In this document: positions 11,485-21,517 of the stretch, piece by piece
Numbering within the stretch: the first letter of the stretch is position 1
Layout: each line of letters opens with the position of its first letter
From: Botrytis cinerea B05.10
Lineage: Eukaryota > Ascomycota > Leotiomycetes > Helotiales > Sclerotiniaceae
NCBI RefSeq assembly: GCF_000143535.2
Contig: NC_037321.1
Location: 2,232,001 to 2,296,000, forward strand
Reading direction: 5' to 3'
DNA: 64,000 nt
Program-made: the position numbers and the translations under genes
The notes under the pieces: generated by a model
What the model saw: only the letters and a program-made list of their open reading frames with translations
Databases searched by the model: none
Told to the model about the DNA's origin: nothing

Positions 11485-11811
11485 TTAAGTAGCATGCCCT
11501 ACAGCTCTTCCAGAGCTATCTTCTGCGTATCTTCTGTACGCAGCCATAGTTGACTGTGGTGATCTCTCTTCTTTTCTACCCAATAGCAAGTTATTGGATG
11601 TGAGTCTTTGTATCACACGATCTCCAAACATGCTCCTTACCACTCTGCCATCCGGGCTCGTAACCTTTAGCAATAGACAACGATAGTTGCCATCAAGATA
11701 CTGCTTAATAACATACATGTGATTTCCGACAAAAATTATCCTATTTGGGGCCAGATCCGTCCCAGCTATGCGCCTCAATCCCAGGGCGACAGTAAGTATC
11801 GAGTTGAGCAA
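11485..11811 (-). CDS. Hypothetical ORF, possibly a gene fragment
   Basis: A 108-codon open frame with ordinary amino-acid composition and a central motif VGNHMYVIKQY. About 255 bp away, just beyond its stop (11443-11478), the same strand encodes a near copy of that motif (VGNHIYATKQY). The two stretches are therefore a duplicated segment, or two exons or repeats of one protein. I do not recognise the family. It may be a relic of a larger gene or a chance frame; no start or splice evidence decides this. Confidence 0.25.
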   Translation of the reverse strand: MLNSILTVALGLRRIAGTDLAPNRIIFVGNHMYVIKQYLDGNYRCLLLKVTSPDGRVVRSMFGDRVIQRLTSNNLLLGRKEERSPQSTMAAYRRYAEDSSGRAVGHAT

Positions 11812-11882
11812 TCAGCTTGGTGCATACGGGTGTATTCTCTATGTGGAAATAAGGTGTTCGGCAATTTCCAGATCTAGCAAGG

Positions 11883-11938
11883 GCGAGACGGGTTGCCTTA
11901 TAGAGTCTTGGCGAGACGGCTTACCTTATAGAGTCTAG
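11883..11938 (+). repeat. 28-bp tandem duplication
   Basis: GCGAGACGGGTTGCCTTATA... at 11883-11910 is followed at once by a close copy at 11911-11938, with about four mismatches. It lies about 220 bp upstream of the dehydrogenase start codon. A regulatory role is possible but not shown. Confidence 0.75.
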
Positions 11939-12156
11939 CCTGGCTTCCGAATCGGGTATGCAAAGTATTCATCTATATCTCCGATATCTCCGATAATTCC
12001 GCCATATATAAGTAAGGGTAAGACGAAGAAGAAGCATTCCATTACTCAGTTGTTACTACCCCGGACGCCGATACCTCCTCAGACCGTGACTAAAGTCTAT
12101 TTATTTCTCCATCTAATATACTTCCTTCCCTTCACTTCTTTGTTCGTATTGCGATC

Positions 12157-13275
12157 ATGGCAGCACCTAAGCCTGTTTATAGCCTGCCTGACGATGCAGT
12201 CTGGTTTAGTAAGTCCCACTGAGCTAGTGCTACCTTTTTAAAGTATCTACCTACTCTCGACTCGTTTGTGTCTAATTTATATTCAACCCAGTCACCGGAT
12301 GCTCATCTGGAATGGGCCTGGCTCTGGCACAGATCATTGCTGCTACAGCGAGCCAGCGTGTAGTCGCCACGGCACGCAACGTATCCAAGTTTGCCGGCCA
12401 ATTTCCGGCAGACAACCCGCGTGTCCATTTGACCGCTCTGGATGTCAACAGCGCTGAGTCTATTAAGGCCGCGTTTGACTCCGCGATCGCCAAGTTTGGC
12501 CGCATCGACGTCGTTGTTAACAACGCAGGCTATGGTCTGATGGGTGATACAGAGTCCTTTGTGACAAACGCCGAGGAATTGGATAAAGCTCGCAAGATCG
12601 TTGAGACGAACTTTTGGGGCAGCGCTCAGGTGTCCGCGCACGCTGTGCGCGTCTTTCGTGACGTGAACCCTAAGAGCGGCCAGATTGGCGGTGTGGTGTT
12701 GAATGTCACATCTATTGGTGGTTTCGCTGGATTCCCCGGCAGTGCTTTCTACCATGCCTCCAAGTTCGCTGTTGAGGGCTACACTGAGTCTTTGAGCAAG
12801 GAGATGCGGCCTGAATGGAATAGTGAGTTCCCTATCTCTTCTCACCACTGAGCAACACAAATCTCTTTGTCACACACGAGGCTGATAATAGATATCTCCA
12901 AAAGTCCACTTCTGCATCATTGAGCCCGGTGGAACAAAGACCAACTTCGCAGGCGATAGCATGGTGTGGTTCTCTCCCCACCCTGCCTACACAGCACCAG
13001 ACACACCTACCAGGCTGCTGGAAGGCTACGTGAAGAGCCCGGACATGCAGGCGACCTGGGCACCGAGTGAGCATATTGGTGCTGCTATGTACGAGGTTGT
13101 TGCCCGGAAGCAGGCCATTCCCCTCCGATTTCCCACTGGCGCACCAGCTTGGACGGTCATCCAAGCCGAGTGTGATGAGGTGAATAAGGCGCTGATGGAG
13201 ATCAAGGATCTGAGTTTCTCAGTTGACGATGGATTGATCAACAAGAGTGGCGAATTCCTGAAGAATACTTTTTAG
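12157..13275 (+). CDS. Short-chain dehydrogenase/reductase (SDR)
   Basis: Three exons, 12157-12208, 12292-12822 and 12905-13275, give 317 residues. The protein starts MAAPKPVYSLPDDAVWF and runs straight into the classical NAD(P)-binding motif TGCSSGMG. Further SDR landmarks are NNAGYG, the catalytic Ser in LNVTSIGGF, and the YHASK active-site Tyr/Lys. After the second intron comes IHFCIIEPGGTKTNF, the usual segment following the active site. The second acceptor at 12904 was chosen over the nearer AG at 12891 because only 12904 restores frame and gives the conserved N-I-H-F-C-I-I-E-P-G. It is probably a cytosolic oxidoreductase of unknown substrate. It neighbours the AflR-like regulator, but co-regulation is only a guess. 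Confidence 0.88.
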
Positions 13276-15157
13276 AGAAGAACGGCATGTCAACCACGTG
13301 CCGGCCAGTGGTTACATATATCAGAGGCCTAGATAGATTAGATTTAGGTGTTGAAATTGCCATAGTATTCTCTACACTATCCAGTGCATGTGTCCGTTGT
13401 CTGCGAGGCAAATATTTACCACATGGGACCAGTCCGAATTGCGAAGCCTGCTGGCTCGGTATTCATGTCTAACTGAAAAGAGAGGTCCGGGGAATCACCA
13501 AGCCATTCGTGCTACGCCTATCATGTCATAAGTTATAGGACTATGCGACAAGCTGCAAGATCTAGTGATTCTGTGTCACGCAAGAGTCAAGCCGTGATCG
13601 AAAGGTTGATGGCCTAGCGTATTCATTCGAAAAATTTGCCCAAGACTAGCAAGGATTAATTATCTAAGCTCATTGTGGGTTAGGGTTGCGGAAAACACCA
13701 GAGCTATTTGATTCGTTACATCAATGGATTATTCATCGAATACCTTAAATTTCTGTTGTATATTTCTATTTTGAAGCATGGCATTTATAGAGGGAAGCCA
13801 ATTGGCTCTAAAACAACCTTAAAGTAATAATCCTTACTAGCTTTGAGCGAATTTTCCGAATGAATACGATATGTATAAATATTCTTTTTCCTGTGATGTA
13901 CAATACGGATTATTAACTACTAATAGAAGATCTCAAAAGTTATTTAAAGTATATATACTTATAAGAGTTCAAAAATTTAATACTCTAAGATTAAGCAAAA
14001 GCTATAGATAATATAAAAAGTATGAGATGAGATTAATATAGTAATAGTCTATTTTGAAAGAAGGACGACGAACTCATTTCTAAAATCTTATAATTAATCT
14101 TTTAATTGATTATGTTTTACTCTTATGATATACTATCATTATGTGTAATAATATTTCATCAACTCAATCTTGTTACTTGTTATAAGAGCTCTAGGGTCAC
14201 GTGGAAGTGTTTAGAGATCTCTCGAGGTAGGTTAGACTAAACTTCAAGTAGGAATTCGAAATGATTGGAACTAGTTGTAATTCTCGTGACTGTAAAATAA
14301 CTCTAATGATTGTCTTGAGGACGAAGCTCCATATTATAACGAAATCCCATTCCCTTATATAGACCTTCATTCTCTTCGCCGAATCGACAAGTCGAGTCGA
14401 CTTTCTTCTCACCTGACATTAATCATGTGACGCTGAATACGTTACCCGTACCCTTTTGATTGTTGAAGTGGAAGGAAGGTTGACGCTTAGAAGACTGATT
14501 CATTCAGTGGGTAGAAAACCAGAAGACAGTGGCTCTTCAGATGCCTCAAAGGTGGCCTGTTGAAGTTATAATAAGTATACCTGAATAGTAAAACAAAATA
14601 TCCCGCTGTACGGGGGTCACTTCTACATGACTGGAGACCCTCCATCCGTAGAATCTAAACTTCGAAATTCACTTGACCCCTACCGATTTAGCCCGTTGGA
14701 GTTACCCAATAGCCACACGAATGGTGTTCAAGGCTATTTCGAGATTGGGGTGATCGGCAGAGCTCCAATGTGGGGAACGTGTCAAAGACGACATCAGAAA
14801 AGGCAGGGGTGACGAGACGGTGGCTGTATCCACTTTAGATTAACTAAATGCGGTATAAAAGATTGTCTTAAACTATTACCCTTTTAGATAAATTGAATAC
14901 ACTTCCCACCACAGAACCTGTAATCTGCTATGCCTTAACATTGACCCCTTATATCAAACTTTAAAGCGTAGTGATTCATCAATGTCTGCAGCTTTAAGCC
15001 TTACAGAATACAGCCCAGAGTCGTAGTAGCATCATGATGTTGTAACTGATTGAAACCACATACGAATCTCGCGAATGGTAAGTCGATGTGTGATCACGTG
15101 AGGCACTCTTCACATCCATGAAGGAGTGGCATACGTGGGAAGAAATTACGTAGGAAT
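13276..15157. other. Intergenic, AT-richer patch at 13740-14170
   Basis: Nearly 1.9 kb without a supported gene. The stretch 13740-14170 is clearly AT-richer than its surroundings, like a milder version of the block at the window start, and may be an old degraded insertion. Small open frames (minus 14197-14412, plus 14627-14812) show no domain. The last few hundred bases hold the methyltransferase promoter, with no obvious TATA box. Confidence 0.5.
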
Positions 15158-16869
15158 ATGGCCAAGTCGACAGTTCCAAGTAATCAAACATCCGACCTCC
15201 CACTACATATTCTTTATCAAAATTCTAGCAAGACTGTCACCGTGATTGACATCCCACGGTCAATCGAAGATGCTCAATCACTATCCTCCGAACAGCACAC
15301 TACGCGTCTGAAGACTGCGAAGAGGTTGATATCTTGTAAACCAATAGACACACCATATCCATCACTTGAGCCCAAATCTGCCAAAGCTCTTAGAAATGCA
15401 CCGGAGAAAGGGATCGAAGAATTGATGCTGGAGCGTTACGTTCAGCTGGCGCTTGATGAGATGATGGGGGATGAGAGATGGGAGGGGAAAGTTTGTTTAG
15501 AAAGGATTTGGGGAGATGGTTAGTTCACTTGAATTTTGTTTTTGTAATCTTCTGTTTTTGGTCTATCTATTTTAGTTTAGGATGGTCATGGAATTGTATA
15601 AATTCTAGATTCGCTTGGAAATTTACTAACATTTTTCAATATTCAGAGGAACCCAAAAGGAAGAGGAAAGCAGCTCCAGAAGAAGCAGAGAAGTCTCAGC
15701 AAACCGTCATCAAAGTTGAAAACGTCTCCTATCTTCCAAAACGCGTTGAGATTGGTGGAGTTTCGGGGACCATGCCACCTAAATCTATAATGATATATGG
15801 CAATATACCTGAAACTAACCTCTCTTCCAATCTGGAAATGCGTGATGAAGAATTTCCAAAATTCCATGTGGTAATTGCCGATCCACCTTGGCCTAATCGG
15901 TCTGCTTTACGGAAAGATGCCTATGCTACTGCATCGGGATCTGGAGGGATAGAGAGTCTGTTGAGATGGTAAGTTTATAGTTTCTTGTTCTTCTCTCACA
16001 GCTCATCCTTGGCTTTGTATATACCAGCTTCGAATTTCATCTCGTCCGATCGCGTTATGGGTCTACATCTGGGTTATCTCGATACGTAGCTCCATGCTTG
16101 TACCCAACTATTAAAAACAGCCCTCTTTTAAAGCTCCAAGCTAAACATTCTTACCAAATACAGCTTACCATGCCATCAGGTAGAACACAATGGCTACGTT
16201 GGAATATGGATAACAAACAAACCCGCTTTCCGCTCCATGCTATTGGACGAAGGAGGGGTATTTGATCACTGGGGTCTTCAATTGGTAGAAGAATGGATTT
16301 GGCTTAAAGTTACATCGAGTGGTGAGCCGATGTGTAATATTTCAGGCACGTGGCGGAAACCATGGGAGATTTTACTTGTGGGACGGAAGAAGGGCGAGAA
16401 AGAGAGTATTGGAGGAGAAGGAGACTCAGAACTTAAGAAGTCCCTTGGAAATGGGAAATTGGATATGAAAGAAGAATATGACCTCGAGGGATCAAATCAA
16501 CACTCGCACTCGCCCTCGCCCTCGCCTAACCCATCCCGATCTGAAAACTCAAATCTTCCCATAGAACGAAGAATCATAATTGGAGTTCCAGATTTACACT
16601 CACGGAAACCTAACTTGAGGTTTCTATTCAGACAGTTATTGGGGTTACGGGGCGGTGATGAAGAGTATAGGGGTTTAGAAATCTTCGCGAGGAATCTCAC
16701 GGCTGGGTGGTGGGGGTGGGGAAATGAAGTTTTGAAGTTTCAGGATGAGGGGGCTTGGGTTGATGAGGAAGGCGGTGATAATGATGTTGTTGGTGATGAA
16801 AGAGTGGATGAGGTATTGAAAGTGAAGAATCGAGAGGTTAGGGAAGACGAGAAGAGCAACGGGGAGTGA
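15158..16869 (+). CDS. MT-A70 N6-adenine methyltransferase, METTL4-like
   Basis: Exons 15158-15518, 15647-15968 and 16164-16869 give 462 residues. The catalytic motif DPPW is at residues 199-202 (IADPPWPNRS). After the second intron come GIWITNKPAFRSML, EEWIWLKVTSSGEP and a C-terminal block, DLHSRKPNL then EIFARNLTAGWWGWGNEVLKF. This order and spacing follow METTL4 (LHSHKP, LELFARNL, WGNEVLKF), not Ime4/METTL3. METTL4 proteins methylate N6 of adenine in DNA and/or snRNA; which applies here is not known. The exon 3 acceptor at 16163 was chosen because it gives a 20-residue bridge aligning without gaps to the METTL4 segment before the WVTNR motif. A Ser/Pro/Asn-rich insert and an acidic tail are peculiar to this protein. 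The N-terminal 130 residues are divergent. Confidence 0.88.
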
Positions 16870-17267
16870 AGGGAGAGGTATATCAGTTGTTGAATTTGAA
16901 AACGTGTTTGGATTGATATTGGCGGGGAACTGCGTGAATGATGTCAATTCGTCAAAGTACAAATTAGACGATTTGAATGAAGTAGCCGGCCATATTCGGA
17001 TCAGCTAGAGCACCACCAGCGAATAATTTTATCGATTTATAGGATATTGGCCCCAAGGATATCGACATAATTGTGGGTGGGAAACAGTAAAAAGTCGTGT
17101 GGCTGAAAGAGACCTTGAACAAAAAGTGCCAGAATTGGGCTGGTGTATACATGTTTTTTTTTGTTCTCATATTCATATACCCCATTCAATGAATTATTCA
17201 TACAATGTATCTTGCAATATACATGCTCTTCCAAAGTTCAATGCTTACACTTCCTCCAAATCTTTAT
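16870..17267. other. Convergent 3' intergenic region
   Basis: A 398-bp gap between the convergent 3' ends of the methyltransferase and uL23m genes. It has short runs of T and no reading frame of interest. It presumably holds both 3' UTRs and polyadenylation sites. Confidence 0.55.
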
Positions 17268-18093
17268 CTATTCCCGTCTTCTAATACGAGGAACCGTCAC
17301 ATCCGTCTCCACCTCAACTTCCTCTCCTACGTTCATCCAGGTATCTCTCGTAGGTGCCCATTTCTCCTTTCCTTGCAAGATTTTTCTTGCTTGCTCTGCG
17401 ATTGATAAACGTTCTTTGCTGGGCTTTTGTTTGGCATCCGGATATTGGCCTGCTTGTAGCTCTTGTTCGTATTCTTGACGTTTCTTGACTCCCTCTTGAT
17501 CCCATCTATAAGTACCGTACGATTAGCCTTTGTATCTTCCAAACTTCCATTCTGATCATATCTTTCGAACAATCACCCCCTTGACTTCCCCCCCCCCCCC
17601 CCCCCCCCCCACTACACAGATCACTTCCCCGCCAAAGATATAGAAATGCCCCAAAATCGAAAATAAAACATACTCGGAGAAGTCCTTGGGTTCTTCAGGC
17701 CACACAAACGGTCTATCCATCTCCACCATCATCCTCTTGATACTCCTCGGTCTGAACCATTTCCTCGGCGTTGGCATTTTCGCTCCTGGTTTTCCTTCCC
17801 TCAATTTTTGCGCTTGGATGTAACTTCGTACTCCTCGAACCTCGATTCCATAGGCATTCCATAAATAATCTCTCAAGTCCAATTTGTTCAAATTGAGGGG
17901 TACGATAAAGGAAGCGAACGAGGGTGGTGAATTCGGAGTGCGGAGGAGGGTGATTGTGAAATTGGGGCTGTAGTGAGAAGAGGGGTTAGCTTCCAGATGG
18001 CAAGAAGCAGGATGGTGAGGGGGAATCGTACAGAAATATCTCTTTGCGACCCATTTTGGGCGCTCGAGCGACGGCCGCAAGGGGTGCTGCCAT
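17268..18093 (-). CDS. MRP20: Mitochondrial large-subunit ribosomal protein uL23m
   Basis: Three exons on the minus strand, 18093-18032, 17967-17674 and 17505-17268, give 197 residues. The protein starts MAAPLAAVARAPKMGRKEIF and continues LPNFTITLLRTPNSPP, then FIVPLNLNKLDLRDYLWNAYGIEVRGVRSYI. This is the L23 fold region that contacts 23S-type rRNA near the exit tunnel. A fungal mitochondrial extension follows (RKWFRPRSIKRMMVEMDRPFVWPEEP), and the last exon is a charged tail typical of yeast MRP20 relatives. Both introns have clean GT-AG ends (64 and 168 bp). A second ATG at codon 14 is a possible alternative start. The product should act in mitochondria. Confidence 0.9.
17588..17610 (+). repeat. 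Homopolymer tract of 23 C
   Basis: An uninterrupted run of 23 C on the plus strand, so poly-G in the transcript, inside intron 2 of the uL23m gene. Such tracts are unstable and hard to sequence, so the exact length may be uncertain. Confidence 0.9.
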
Positions 18094-19004
18094 TTTTGCG
18101 GTGGAATTGGGATTTGGAGCTCTTCGATTGAAATCGCAAGTAGCAGATAAAATTAAGCGCGGGAAATATTATTATCGGGATTCGTTTGACGCGATAAGCA
18201 CAATTAAGCGCGAGCTATCGTTCTCTTCATGGGCGGTTTCCATTTCACGACTTGAGTCATTGATTCGTTCACACGTGCACGCTCGCTAGTCATGACATGA
18301 CATAGATGACGGATCCATACGCACCCTAGCAAAGCGATTTTCTCGTTTTTTCCGCCGTCTTCTCACACATCATCGTCATCCATCCCATCATTACCTATTT
18401 GCCGGTGCTGCCTTGGCACGCGGTGAACCAAAAAAACGGCCTGCCAAAAAGACATTGTTAAATCCTTTGTATTTTGAATTAGATATTAAAATAAAAATGC
18501 TTATAATTTACCATATATTTCTACTGGATCTCATTTATTATATCTCTTGAAATTATCATTCGAATTTACAGTAACAGTGTTTTTCCGTCTCGTGACAGAT
18601 CTTCTTCCCGTATCAACCACCATCTTCCGCAGTGACTTTCCTGTACAAGCATCCACGGCGAAAAGCGAACCTCGCAATCCTTTACTCCGACGAGCTTTCT
18701 TCGGAATTGCACCATTGCGATGGAGTTAGGATCACGGATTTAACCTTCCTTTCCAGTCATGAAGTGTGAATTTGACAAGATTTGTGATCAATGGCCCCGT
18801 CGGCTCCACTCTCTACCCAGCATGCAACCTAGTGGAGGGGTAGATTTGGTTATTCCAGATCTATGCGTGCCTGCGTAATCTTTTGGTTATAAGTACCGAT
18901 TGTTGCTGTTGTGTTTTGGATCAGTCATCTGGTTGACTTCTTTTATCCTCTTGCATCAAGATCGAATACCCATCTACCTTCAAACCGCAACACATATTAA
19001 AAAA
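18094..19004. other. Divergent intergenic region (uL23m / dienelactone hydrolase)
   Basis: The two flanking genes are transcribed outward from here. Bases 18150-18230 contain two copies of an AATTAAGCGCG-like word about 40 bp apart, close to the uL23m start. Bases 18480-18560 are AT-rich. No further gene is seen. Confidence 0.5.
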
Positions 19005-19998
19005 ATGGCTTCCAACCCACCTCAGAGATGTTGTACTCTAGGTGTGAAGCACGAGTAAGTTTTAATTCTCTTGGTGAGGGAGGAGTCTGTGGATGTGAAG
19101 CTGATGGAAATCTTATCTTAGGGGTGCTCCAACTGGATCTACTATCAAGATTGCTGATACCATTGAGACCTATGTTGCTGAGCCTACAGAAAAGGTTCAC
19201 AAGGATACTGCCATCCTTTATCTTCCAGATGTTATCGGTATCTGTATGTATTTCCTCCATCATTCACGGCGATTTCAATTTCAAGCAACTAATCAATATT
19301 CCTTCAAACAGGGCAAAACTCCCAGTTGATGGCCGATCAGTTTGCCGCCAACGGCTACTACACCATCGTCCCCGATCTCTTTAACGGCGATCCAATCTCT
19401 CTTAATCGTCCTGAAAGTTTCGACTTCATGCAATGGTTAACCAAGGGTTCTGATGGAAACAACCCACATACATTTACACATGTTGATCCTATCGTTCAAA
19501 AGGCCATTGAATTCTTGAAGTCTAAGGGATACACCAAGATTGGAGCTGTCGGATACTGTTTTGGTGCTAAATACGTCGCTCGATTTATGGCTGAAGGAAA
19601 GGGTATTGATGTGGGATATGTTGCTCATCCTTCGTACGTTTTTCATTTCATTTCCTTCATCCCACTCCTCCAATCCCCGAAAACACTCTACATCCAACCC
19701 CAACCTTGAGTAACAAACTGACACTCTCCCAAGTTTCGTCGACGAAGATGAACTTCGCGCAATCAAGGGACCCTTCTCCATCTCAGCCGCTGAAACCGAC
19801 GAAATTTTTCCAGCCGAAAAACGTCACAAATCAGAAGAAATCCTCAAGGAGATTGGTGCTACTTATCAAGTCAATTTGTTCAGTGGAACTGTCCATGGTT
19901 TCGCGGTTAGATGTGATTTGAGCAAGAAGATAGAGAAATATGCCAAGGAACAGGCTTTCTTGCAGGCCGTGACTTGGTTTGACGAGTATTTGATTTAG
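19005..19998 (+). CDS. Dienelactone hydrolase family protein
   Basis: Four exons, 19005-19054, 19122-19243, 19312-19633 and 19734-19998, encode 252 residues. It has the alpha/beta-hydrolase layout of the dienelactone hydrolase family: LYLPDVIGIW and the DLFNGD loop, the nucleophile elbow GYCFGAK (Cys at about residue 140), the acid in AAETDEIFP and the histidine in SGTVHGFAVR. This Cys-Asp-His triad defines carboxymethylenebutenolidase-like enzymes; fungal members are cytosolic hydrolases of mostly unknown substrate. There is no signal peptide. All junctions keep phase. The ATG follows an A-run (AAAAAATGG), a good fungal start context. Confidence 0.9.
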
Positions 19999-21517
19999 AG
20001 ATAGGGCCGAGAATGAGGTTAAAGATGAAATCGTGAGAGGGAGGATGGTACAAGAGTGAAAGAAGTAGAGGAGAGGAGCAATTTTCACAGGTGTACGCGA
20101 GTTTCCGAAGAAGAAGCGCGTATAGAAGCGCGAATAAATGAATACCAATGCACTTTAAACCATGATATAAAAGATTGGCATGGTAGAGAATTATTTAATG
20201 ACGATTGAATTAGAGTATCGGCACTATAAGCAATGACAACAAGAGATGAGTGCATCATGGCGGACTCTATTTTGAGGGTCACCATGAGAGGGAATGAGAA
20301 CGTACAAACACTTCTTACAACTACCAAGCAACGGATACAGACATTGAGAATTCACTAGGTTATAACTTATATCCAACTACCGCAACCAATGCATACCTAG
20401 TGTTTATGCCAAGGCGCGACGGGAAAATCCACATACCTAGGTAATATATGTATGCAGTTTGTCTCGTTTCCGTCATCCACTCCACTTACTTCCATCCTGC
20501 AATTGAGGGGTACAGGAGGCGAGTGTGCTTGGAGGGTAGTTTGATAGAGTTTCGGGAGCTTGGTGAAGGGGGTGCTCTGACATTGTGGTGTCTGTGGTTT
20601 CCAGTATTTGGGGGGGTGACATCATACTTGGAAGTTAAGTGAGTTGCGTGTGTTGATGAAGTAACGAAGCGCTTGGAACATAGGGGTTCAGTAGTAGATG
20701 TGAAAACGTATCTCGCATCTAACTTTTTTACCCCCTTCCGAGATGCTGAGTGTCTATCTGCGAGGCGTGCTAGGTGCTCGCCACAACTTCTCTTCCATGA
20801 CGTGTAGAGAGGATAACCCGGGCTCTTCGTCGTGGCATCTAACCCACAGCGCGGGAGACCACAGATCGCGTAATTGCCGTCGTTGATCTCTCGTGTCGTA
20901 TTTGAATAAGAAGATAAGATGGTGATCTCTAATCGAACAGCATAGCAAAACGTCCCATCAGCTGATTCGGCGGTAGGAACAATGCGACCGCCTTTCGCTT
21001 CTCCCTCTTATCAGAACAAATGAATCAATCAGCCTTCCCCATATAAAGTTCCAACCAAGAAAAAAAGAAAATAAACGGACAAGGATGAAAGCTCCTGCAA
21101 GGCGGAGGTGAACCCTTGTGAATCATGTATGTGCTTGAGGGACATTTTCTTTCCAACGTCAGCAACAAAGATTGACCAGATTCCGCACCACTTTTTCCCA
21201 ACATGAATACCTGCAGATGATCTACGATACCTTGTTGCATGCCGGAATTTATTTCTAGATTTCTTTCAATGAGACTATTCCCAACGTACCAAGCGAGGAG
21301 ATGGTAGACGGCGCCTGTTTCCCGATAACACGATATGATAAGGAATTGAAACACACAGATTGGTTGATCGGACGGATTCGAAAGGAAAAGAAAAGAAAAC
21401 ATAGAGATATAGGATCGGGACCCCACACCTTAGAACAGCTTAGAGGCATGAGAGAAAGGCTTGGTAAAGCATCCAAGAAGAGCATTATTTGCTAGAGCTA
21501 TCAATGAAGAAGACAAC
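19999..21517. other. Intergenic, no supported gene
   Basis: About 1.5 kb between the dienelactone hydrolase and TSC1. Small frames on both strands (for example minus 21025-21426) have no domain, no good splice partners and low-complexity parts. The right half presumably carries the TSC1 promoter and leader. Confidence 0.5.

Larger units (their letters stand above)
11291..12156. other. Intergenic: regulator 3' end to dehydrogenase promoter
   Basis: Contains a minus-strand open frame at 11485-11811 (listed separately), a 28-bp tandem duplication at 11883-11938 and a short TCTCCGATA repeat near 11970-11995. A TATATAAG-like box lies near 12005, about 150 bp before the dehydrogenase ATG. No other gene is seen. 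Confidence 0.6.

Noticed and set aside
12892..12904. Nearer splice acceptor (AG at 12890-12891) for SDR exon 3
   Set aside because: It shifts the frame relative to the conserved IIEPGGTKTNF segment; the AG at 12903-12904 restores both phase and motif.
16022..16163. Open stretch between methyltransferase exons 2 and 3 that can be read as coding
   Set aside because: Including it does not lead in phase into the WITNK motif; splicing at 16163 gives a bridge matching METTL4 without a gap.
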